Shown: positions 1-4,472 of the stretch, one piece after another
Layout: each line of letters opens with the position of its first letter
Position numbering within the stretch: position 1 is the stretch's first letter
Source: Gallionella sp.
Lineage (GTDB): Bacteria > Pseudomonadota > Gammaproteobacteria > Burkholderiales > Gallionellaceae
Direction of reading: 5' to 3'
NCBI GenBank assembly: GCA_024654105.1
Contig: JANLID010000273.1
Span: forward strand, 1-7,578
DNA: 7,578 nucleotides
Translations under genes and position numbers: made by a program
The notes under the pieces: model-generated
What the model was told of the DNA's origin: nothing
What the model saw: the letters and a program-made list of their open reading frames with translations, nothing else
Database searches by the model: none

Positions 1-16
1 ATCATGCCTCCATGAT
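1..16. repeat. Short perfect inverted repeat at the left edge
   Basis: ATCATG (1-6) and CATGAT (11-16) are exact reverse complements around the 4-base spacer CCTC. The element is cut by the window edge, so a longer stem cannot be excluded. It lies about 155 bases upstream of yccA. No T-run follows within view, so it does not read as a complete terminator. It could be an operator-like site, the end of an upstream structure, or chance. Confidence 0.3.
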
Positions 17-34
17 CCCAACTTTCGCTCCTCC

Positions 35-108
35 AGGCTCATCTCACGTTGGAAACATACCCTCTCGCTCAGGCTCATTTGTCGTTGGACAAGGCTCATG
101 ATTGAAAC
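35..108. repeat. Degenerate direct repeats upstream of yccA
   Basis: The octamer AGGCTCAT occurs at 35-42, 71-78 and 92-99. The first two copies share a longer unit: AGGCTCAT, a variable 3-4 bases, then CGTTGGA (47-53 and 83-89). The third copy is followed by a diverged GATTGAAAC. The first two copies are 36 bases apart and the third follows at 21 bases. The copies lie just upstream of, and partly inside, the predicted yccA promoter, so they could be regulator-binding repeats. They are too few, short and uneven for a CRISPR. The repeats are seen directly; any function is inferred. Confidence 0.4.
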
Positions 109-130
109 TTTTCTGGTATCTTGCTAGTCT
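102..130 (+). promoter_or_regulatory. Candidate sigma70-type promoter for yccA
   Basis: TTGAAA (102-107) resembles a -35 box. A 17-base spacer leads to TAGTCT (125-130), a weak -10 box with an upstream TGC (122-124) that makes an extended -10. The spacing is ideal but the -10 match is poor. Transcription would start near 137, leaving a leader of about 36 bases before the yccA ATG. This is pattern matching only, with no experimental or comparative support. Confidence 0.3.
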
Positions 131-172
131 TACACCCGCAAGACGTTCAGCGATTAACTCAGGAGACCACAC

Positions 173-856
173 ATGCAATACCAAACCGCAACGCAAGCAG
201 GCACATTCACAGTCGAACAGAACAAAGTACTGCGCAATACCTACATGATGCTCGCGCTCACCATGATTCCGACCGTAATCGGCGCATTCGTTGGTATTTC
301 CATGAGCTTTTCGTTCCTGGCGGCAAGCCCGATCATGGGGGCGCTGCTGATGTTTGGCGCGATGATGGGGATGATGTTTGCTGTTAGCGCGCTGCGCAAC
401 AGCGTGTGGGGCATCGTTGCCTTGCTGGGTTTTACGTTCGTGGCGGGCGTGCTGCTTGGTCCGATCCTGCAAGTTGCCCTGCATTTTTCCAACGGCGCCC
501 AACTGGTGGGCATGGCCGCAGGCGGCACCGGCATCATCTTTTTCTCGCTGGCGACCATTGCTACCGTAACGAAGAAAGATTTCAGCTTCATGGGCAAATT
601 CCTGTTCATCGGCCTGATTCTGTTGATTGTCGCTTCGCTGGCCAATCTGTTCTTCCAGATACCGGCCATGTCGCTGACCATTTCGTCGATCGCCGTGCTG
701 ATTTTCTCCGCCTTCATCCTGTATGACGTCAGCCGGATTGTGCATGGCGGCGAGACTAATTACGTGATGGCGACGCTGGGTCTGTTCATGAGCATTTACA
801 ATCTGTTTCTCAGCCTGTTGCAACTGCTGATGGCATTCAGCGGCGAACGCGAATAA
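173..856 (+). CDS. yccA: Bax inhibitor-1/YccA family inner-membrane protein
   Basis: This 227-residue protein is almost entirely hydrophobic and has about seven membrane segments (roughly residues 23-47, 52-71, 79-102, 109-131, 140-162, 167-187 and 198-222). The C-terminal signature is clear: YDVSRIVHGGETNY at 184-197, then a final helix containing SIYNLF (207-212). In the calcium-leak branch of the family (BsYetJ) the last helix carries an aspartate at this place. Here it is serine, as in Escherichia coli YccA (SIYN), which favours the YccA subgroup. YccA binds the FtsH protease and modulates turnover of membrane substrates such as SecY. The ATG at 173 follows AGGAG (161-165) at a 7-base spacing. 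The gene stands alone and ends in a terminator shared with the convergent rhodanese gene. Family assignment is firm; the FtsH role is transferred from E. coli. Confidence 0.93.
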   Translation: MQYQTATQAGTFTVEQNKVLRNTYMMLALTMIPTVIGAFVGISMSFSFLAASPIMGALLMFGAMMGMMFAVSALRNSVWGIVALLGFTFVAGVLLGPILQVALHFSNGAQLVGMAAGGTGIIFFSLATIATVTKKDFSFMGKFLFIGLILLIVASLANLFFQIPAMSLTISSIAVLIFSAFILYDVSRIVHGGETNYVMATLGLFMSIYNLFLSLLQLLMAFSGERE

Positions 857-875
857 CCGCTCTTTGCATCACAGG

Positions 876-904
876 AAAAAAGCGGCCGGTTGGCCGCTTT
901 TTTT
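876..904. terminator. Bidirectional intrinsic terminator between yccA and the rhodanese gene
   Basis: A perfect 6-bp G/C stem, GCGGCC (882-887) with GGCCGC (892-897), closes on a GGTT loop. It is flanked by six A (876-881) and seven T (898-904). The flanking tracts give a T-run on either strand, so one hairpin can stop yccA (stop codon ends at 856) and the opposing rhodanese transcript (stop codon starts at 916). Confidence 0.9.
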
Positions 905-915
905 GTCACGGAAAA

Positions 916-1383
916 TCAGGTTTTCGGCTTGTATTGCTCAGGGCGCAAGTGCGGTGCAAGCAATTCATCTGCTGTATCTGCGTCCACACGACTGGCTGCC
1001 CCATTTTCCAGGGGTTGCTCGAAATCGTTCCAGCCGCGCACGCCGGTACTGAGCGAGACCACGTTGGCAAAGCCCATCTTCAGCATCACGTCTGTCGCCA
1101 GCGCCGAACGCTTGCCGGAGCGGCAGATGATTACGATTTCGCGTTCACGCCCGGCGGCCAGTTCGGGCACGGTCTCGTCATAATCCCACTCGCAGGATTG
1201 CTCCAGCACGCCGCGCGGCACGTTGATGGAGCCGGGGATACGCAGCGTGTCGAATTCGGCAGGCTCGCGCACATCGAGCAGCAGCGGCCTGTTGCCCGCA
1301 GACAGCCGCCGGCTCAAGTCCCACGGCATGATCTCCTTTACGCGGGCGAGCGCTTCGGCAACGAGGTCGCCATAACGTTTCAT
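916..1383 (-). CDS. Single-domain rhodanese-like sulfurtransferase
   Basis: This 155-residue cytoplasmic protein has one rhodanese domain, about residues 17-121. LLLDVREPAEF (34-44) is the usual N-terminal signature. The active-site loop is CRSGKRS (87-93), with Cys87 as the expected persulfide-forming nucleophile. GVRGWND (114-120) matches the conserved C-terminal end of the domain. An intact Cys loop implies sulfane-sulfur transfer, for example from thiosulfate or a persulfide carrier; the true donor and acceptor cannot be read here. About 35 residues follow the domain (ENGAASRVDADTAD onward), a polar tail absent from minimal GlpE/PspE proteins. No signal peptide is seen. The ATG at 1383 has a very strong AAGGAGG site overlapping the rlmD stop, and only 10 bases separate the two genes, so co-expression is likely. 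Confidence 0.9.
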   Translation of the reverse strand: MKRYGDLVAEALARVKEIMPWDLSRRLSAGNRPLLLDVREPAEFDTLRIPGSINVPRGVLEQSCEWDYDETVPELAAGREREIVIICRSGKRSALATDVMLKMGFANVVSLSTGVRGWNDFEQPLENGAASRVDADTADELLAPHLRPEQYKPKT

Positions 1384-1397
1384 ATCTTCCTCCTTAT
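1384..1397 (-). promoter_or_regulatory. Strong ribosome binding site overlapping the rlmD stop codon
   Basis: On the - strand the rlmD TAA stop (1396-1394) is part of TAAGGAGGAAGATATG, so the Shine-Dalgarno core AAGGAGG begins inside the stop codon. It lies 5 bases before the rhodanese ATG (AAGAT being the gap after GGAGG). This fixes the rhodanese start and suggests translational coupling. Confidence 0.75.
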
Positions 1398-2695
1398 GCT
1401 CTGTCGAACATCGCGATAGACTCTACATGCGAGGTCTGCGGGAACATGTTCATCACCCCTGCTGCTTTCAGCGTGTAGCCGTGAGCTTGCACCAGCACCT
1501 CAGCATCGCGTGCCAACGTGGCCGGATTGCAACTTACATAAACAATGCGTTTGGGTGCAATCTCCGGGGTGATGGCTTTCACCAGTTCCGCCGCACCGTC
1601 GCGCGGCGGGTCGATCAGCCATTTATCGAAATGCCCTATCGCAGCGAGGCCACCTTCGTCTATCTCGAACAGGTTCATCGCCCGGAATTCGGTGTTACCC
1701 GATAGTCCGTTATGTGCGGCGTTCTGTGCGGCGCGCTTCACCAGCGCGGCGCTACCTTCGATGCCCAACACTTGCGCACCACTTCTTGCAATGGGCAACG
1801 TGAAGTTGCCCAGCCCGCAGAAAAAATCGACGATGCGTTCGCCCGGCTGCGGGTCAAGCAGGCGGATGGCGCGATGCACCATGACGCGATTGAGTGTGTT
1901 GTTTACCTGGGTGAATTCGGTCGGCGCGAACGGCATTTCGATGCCGAATTCCGGCAGCGTGTAGGTGAGCGGTGGCGCATTCAGCGGATGGAACGGCACG
2001 ACCGTTTCCGGCCCTTTGGTTTGCAGCCAGAACTGGATGTCATGCGCATCGGCGAAAGTGCGCAGCGCCGTCTCGTCGCTTGCGGTGAGCGGCTCCATGA
2101 TGCGCAACACCAGCACCTCCACCTTGTCGCCGCAGGCCAATTCGATTTGTGGCAAGCGTTCGCGGATGGAAAGGCCGCCAATCAACTGCGCCAGCAGCGG
2201 GATCAATCCGGAAATTTTGGGCGGCAGGATTTCGCAGCGCGACATGTCCGCCACAAAACTGCTGCGCTTCTCGTGGAAGCCGACCAGCGTCCTGCTCTTC
2301 TTCAGCACATGGCGCACCGACAGCCGCGCACGCTGACGGTAGCCCCATGGCAGGCCGTGAATCGGTGGCAGAATGGTTTCCGGTTTGACCTTGCCGATGC
2401 GCGCCAGATTGTCTTCGAGGACGCGCTGCTTGGCGGCGACTTGCGCGCGTGGCTCCAGGTGCTGCATCGAGCAGCCGCCGCATACGCCGAAATGGATGCA
2501 TTTTGGCTCGACGCGCATGGACGATGGCCTGAGAATCTCTGACACCTGCGCGATTTCGAAGCTGGGCTTCCTGCGGTAGGAGGAGTAGGTCACGTGCTCG
2601 CCGGGCAATGCGCCCTCGATGAAAATCACCTTGCCGTCGGCATGCGCGATGCCGCGACCTTCCTGATCGAGGGATTCAACGATTACTGTATTCAT
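1394..2695 (-). CDS. rlmD: 23S rRNA (uracil-1939-C5)-methyltransferase
   Basis: This 433-residue enzyme makes m5U1939 in 23S rRNA using S-adenosylmethionine. A TRAM RNA-binding domain covers about residues 1-55. The [4Fe-4S] cluster cysteines are Cys66, Cys72, Cys75 and Cys154; the 6-3-79 spacing is that of E. coli RlmD. The Rossmann methyltransferase domain starts near 285 with VDFFCGLGNF (289-298), then DPPR (362-365). The catalytic nucleophile is Cys389 in SCNPATLARD (388-397), and HVESIAMF (423-430) near the end fits the family. The cluster separates RlmD-type from TrmA-type enzymes, which lack it, and the exact spacing argues for RlmD over RlmC. The start at 2695 has only a weak GGGA site 6 bases upstream. 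A palindromic repeat lies 18 bases before the ATG. The rhodanese gene follows. Confidence 0.95.
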   Translation of the reverse strand: MNTVIVESLDQEGRGIAHADGKVIFIEGALPGEHVTYSSYRRKPSFEIAQVSEILRPSSMRVEPKCIHFGVCGGCSMQHLEPRAQVAAKQRVLEDNLARIGKVKPETILPPIHGLPWGYRQRARLSVRHVLKKSRTLVGFHEKRSSFVADMSRCEILPPKISGLIPLLAQLIGGLSIRERLPQIELACGDKVEVLVLRIMEPLTASDETALRTFADAHDIQFWLQTKGPETVVPFHPLNAPPLTYTLPEFGIEMPFAPTEFTQVNNTLNRVMVHRAIRLLDPQPGERIVDFFCGLGNFTLPIARSGAQVLGIEGSAALVKRAAQNAAHNGLSGNTEFRAMNLFEIDEGGLAAIGHFDKWLIDPPRDGAAELVKAITPEIAPKRIVYVSCNPATLARDAEVLVQAHGYTLKAAGVMNMFPQTSHVESIAMFDRA

Positions 2696-2713
2696 TCAAT
2701 ATCCCACATCCTA

Positions 2714-2770
2714 ACCACGAAGAACATGAAGACCACGAAGATCCTTCGTGCACTCCGCGCCCTTCGTGGT
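2714..2770. repeat. 57-base palindrome made of 9-base units, upstream of rlmD
   Basis: On the + strand the left arm is three nonamers: ACCACGAAG (2714-2722), AACATGAAG (2723-2731) and ACCACGAAG (2732-2740). A 3-base centre ATC (2741-2743) follows, then three inverted nonamers: CTTCGTGCA (2744-2752), CTCCGCGCC (2753-2761) and CTTCGTGGT (2762-2770). The outer nonamers pair 9/9 and the innermost 7/9. The inner part CACGAAG-ATC-CTTCGTG is a perfect tight hairpin. It occupies most of the 92-base gap between the exonuclease stop (2788) and the rlmD ATG (2695). Similar CACGAAG-type repeats are, from memory, scattered in many environmental proteobacterial genomes. No T-run follows, so it is not a standard terminator. 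Confidence 0.85.
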
Positions 2771-2787
2771 GATATGTTTGTTCGGGT

Positions 2788-3576
2788 TTATACCGTTTTA
2801 TTGTCGTGCCACTGCGCCAGGAATTCCTTCCAGTGCGCTCCTTCGGATTTGGCGAGCGTGCTGCGTACCAGTTCGCATTCCCGCTTGTAGCGCGCATGGG
2901 TAAAGATGCCGCGCATCAACTGGAAGCGCGCGAATACCAGATAGGTATTCACCACGTCAGTCTCGCAGTAGTTGCGAATTTCATTTAACTTGCCTTTCTG
3001 ATACGCATCCCACACCTTGCTGCCATCCATGCCCTGCTTGCCGGGGAAACCGATGAGTTTCGCCAATTCATCCAGCGGCGCATTGGCGCGCCCGGTGTAC
3101 ATGGCCAGCAGGTCCATCAGGTCGAGGTGGCGCGAGTGGTAACGGCTGATGTAGTTGTTCCACTTGAAATCCTTGTCATCCTCGCCCATGTCCCAGTAGC
3201 GCGGGCATTGCACGCCGTGGATCAGCCCGCGATAATGCAGCACCGGCAGGTCGAAGCCACCACCGTTCCAGCTCACCAGTTGCGGCGTGTATTTCTCGAT
3301 GCCGTCGAAGAAGCGCTTGATGATGCTGGCCTCATCCTCATCCGGTTCGCCCAGTGACCACACCTTGAAATTGTCGCCTTCGCGCAGTACGCAGGAGATC
3401 GCCGCAATGCGGTGCAGATGATGGGGCAGGAAATCGCTGCCGGTCTTCTGGCGGCGCAACTGGAAGGCCATCTCCGCTACCTCTGTATCGCCAACCCGCG
3501 TATCCAGTTCATGCAACGCGCGCAGCCCGGCGATGTCGGGAATGGTTTCGATGTCGAAGACGAGGGTTGGGTTCAT
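2788..3576 (-). CDS. Stand-alone 3'-5' exonuclease, PolB-exonuclease-like (DEDDy)
   Basis: This 262-residue soluble protein carries the three exonuclease motifs of the RNase H-fold DEDD superfamily. ExoI is VFDIET (6-11), with Asp8 and Glu10. ExoII is SWNGGGFDLPVL (102-113), with Asp109. ExoIII is YCETDVVNTY (203-212), with Tyr203 and Asp207 giving the YxxxD pattern of the DEDDy class. HLDLMD (150-155) is also typical. There is no polymerase domain, and the length fits the family described as predicted exonucleases related to the PolB proofreading domain (Pfam DNA_pol_B_exo2). It should remove nucleotides from 3' ends in a two-metal reaction; the physiological substrate is unknown. The ATG at 3576 has no convincing Shine-Dalgarno, and an in-frame alternative is not evident. 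Palindromic repeats flank the gene on both sides. Confidence 0.88.
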   Translation of the reverse strand: MNPTLVFDIETIPDIAGLRALHELDTRVGDTEVAEMAFQLRRQKTGSDFLPHHLHRIAAISCVLREGDNFKVWSLGEPDEDEASIIKRFFDGIEKYTPQLVSWNGGGFDLPVLHYRGLIHGVQCPRYWDMGEDDKDFKWNNYISRYHSRHLDLMDLLAMYTGRANAPLDELAKLIGFPGKQGMDGSKVWDAYQKGKLNEIRNYCETDVVNTYLVFARFQLMRGIFTHARYKRECELVRSTLAKSEGAHWKEFLAQWHDNKTV

Positions 3577-3602
3577 TTCATATCACAGGTTCGATAGGGA
3601 AG

Positions 3603-3664
3603 CCCTCTCCCCCAACCCCTCTCCCGCAAGCGGGAGAGGGTGGCGCGTCAGCGCCGGGTGAGGG
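3603..3664. repeat. G/C-rich palindromic REP-like element
   Basis: A perfect 11-bp stem, CCCTCTCCCGC (3617-3627) with GCGGGAGAGGG (3630-3640), is followed by a second hairpin, GGCGC (3642-3646) with GCGCC (3651-3655). The flanks CCCTCTCCC (3603-3611) and GGGTGAGGG (3656-3664) are complementary except at one position and can close both hairpins into a three-way structure. This arrangement is, to my knowledge, a very common dispersed intergenic repeat of beta- and gammaproteobacteria. It fills the gap between the YdbL-type gene (stop at 3668) and the exonuclease ATG (3576). It may damp read-through or protect the 3' end of the upstream mRNA, but lacks a T-run. Confidence 0.85.
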
Positions 3665-3667
3665 AAA

Positions 3668-4081
3668 TTATTTTTGCGACCAACTGCCGCCGCTTTGCAC
3701 CCACCAGCCCGGCTGGGCGCGCTGTATCCAGCGCTGCGCGAAGGTGCTGCGGATTTCGGCCTGCCATTCGGGATGCCCGTTGGCGTTGGCGATTTCGGCA
3801 TACAGCGCAATGCGATCCTGATTGTCGGCCGCAACCAGCGCGTTCACCGCCTGACGTTGCGCCAGCGGCACGGCGCCGGCATCGCGCACGGCAATCATGC
3901 CATCCGCTGTCAGTCCCACCGCGCCGCTGGCGTAGTGGGCGGCAAGCTGCGTATGGCGCGTCTGCATGCTCTGCTTGATGGCGTTCACGCCCGGCGTGTT
4001 GACTTCGAGGTCAACCGCAAGGGCATTCAATGCGGCAGTAAGCGCAAGTAGGGACACGAAAAATTTAATCAGTGTGTTCAT
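3668..4081 (-). CDS. ydbL: DUF1318/YdbL-type exported protein
   Basis: This 137-residue protein has an N-terminal signal peptide: Lys6, a hydrophobic core at 7-21 and a likely cleavage after NALA (19-22). The mature part is soluble and presumably periplasmic. The C-terminal half matches DUF1318. AEIANANGHPEWQAEI (95-110) aligns with the helical part of E. coli YdbL, and RAQPGWWVQ (121-129) corresponds to its RAQPGEYV, just before the end. E. coli YdbL is encoded with YdbH and YnbE, an envelope-spanning bridge linked to phospholipid transport and outer-membrane integrity, and modulates it. Here the gene overlaps the upstream lipoprotein gene by one base (TAATG) and has AAGGAG 8 bases before its ATG, so the two are coupled. 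The symbol is by similarity; no YdbH homologue is in view. Confidence 0.82.
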   Translation of the reverse strand: MNTLIKFFVSLLALTAALNALAVDLEVNTPGVNAIKQSMQTRHTQLAAHYASGAVGLTADGMIAVRDAGAVPLAQRQAVNALVAADNQDRIALYAEIANANGHPEWQAEIRSTFAQRWIQRAQPGWWVQSGGSWSQK

Positions 4082-4260
4082 TATTTATTCTCCTTCACGG
4101 CGGGTTCCACGGGTTTGTCGGCCTTCTGGGTTTGCCACACTTCATCGATGATCTTGTCTGCCGCTTTTTCGGCAGCAGCAGCGGGGAAGTAGATGTTGAT
4201 GGTGACGCAGGCGCTCAAGGCGAATGCCGCAAACGGTAAAGCTGTCCAAACTTTTTTCAT
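4081..4260 (-). CDS. Small lipoprotein (YnbE-like position), partner of the YdbL-type protein
   Basis: The predicted product is 59 residues. MKKVW, a hydrophobic stretch and the lipobox LSAC (15-18) place a lipidated Cys18, with Val at +2, so it is probably routed to the outer membrane. After the cysteine comes VTINIYFPAAAAEKAADKII (19-38), then a charged Lys/Glu/Pro tail. The TIN-containing beta-like segment and operon position recall YnbE, but the match is too short to be sure. Two ATGs are adjacent (4263 and 4260). AAAGGA lies 3 bases before the first and 6 before the second, so the second is preferred. A longer reading back to 4338 would bury the signal peptide and is rejected. The stop overlaps the next start (TAATG). 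Confidence 0.8.
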   Translation of the reverse strand: MKKVWTALPFAAFALSACVTINIYFPAAAAEKAADKIIDEVWQTQKADKPVEPAVKENK

Positions 4261-4271
4261 CATAATTCCTT

Positions 4272-4472
4272 TCATTTGACGATGGCCTGCACATTGTACT
4301 GAATCACGCGCTTCAGGCGCGTCATCAGTTTGCTCCACGGCATGCTGCGATTGTAGCCCATCACGGTGTTTGCCGGAATGCTGGCGGGTTCGACCAGGGC
4401 ATAAGCCCCATCGTTCCCGTCATCCACCGATCCGGGTTGAAAATTATTGTTTCTCGGACGATGACGGCACAT
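4272..4472 (-). pseudogene. Coding-like segment of unknown identity, possible gene remnant
   Basis: An open frame of 66 codons runs from an ATG inside the last codons of the antiporter gene (out of frame with it) to a TGA only 11 bases before the lipoprotein ATG. The part beyond the antiporter stop, about codon 11 onward, uses codons like the neighbouring real genes (GTG, CTG, GCC, CGC, AGC). It encodes a plausible end such as ANTVMGYNRSMPWSKLMTRL (35-54), followed by an amphipathic basic helix. No Shine-Dalgarno is seen at the ATG. I do not recognise the sequence. It may be the surviving 3' end of a gene once upstream in the lipoprotein-ydbL operon, cut by arrival of the antiporter/ATPase block, or a small intact gene. 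Apart from this frame, the gap 4261-4443 holds nothing recognisable. Confidence 0.4.

Noticed and set aside
1..60. Possible start of a divergent - strand gene near the left edge
   Set aside because: GGAGGC is only one base from the ATG at 5-3, and the ATG at 13-11 reaches a stop after three codons, so no start can be supported.
35..108. Possible CRISPR-like array at the left edge
   Set aside because: Only two to three diverged copies of about 20 bases with unequal spacing; no cas genes are visible.
44..823. Long - strand open frame (259 codons) opposite yccA
   Set aside because: The predicted protein is His/Gln/Arg-rich with no recognisable domain and mirrors yccA codons. The + strand reading is a clear membrane protein with a good ribosome binding site.
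1712..2542. Long + strand open frame (276 codons) opposite rlmD
   Set aside because: It is the antisense shadow of a GC-rich gene whose real frame has every RlmD catalytic and Fe-S residue at the expected spacing.
3603..3664. Palindromic element as an intrinsic terminator
   Set aside because: The stem is strong but no T-run follows it on either strand, so it is better described as a REP-like repeat.
4261..4338. Upstream extension of the lipoprotein start to 4338
   Set aside because: It would put 26 polar residues before the signal peptide, and the AAAGGA site points to the ATG pair at 4263/4260.
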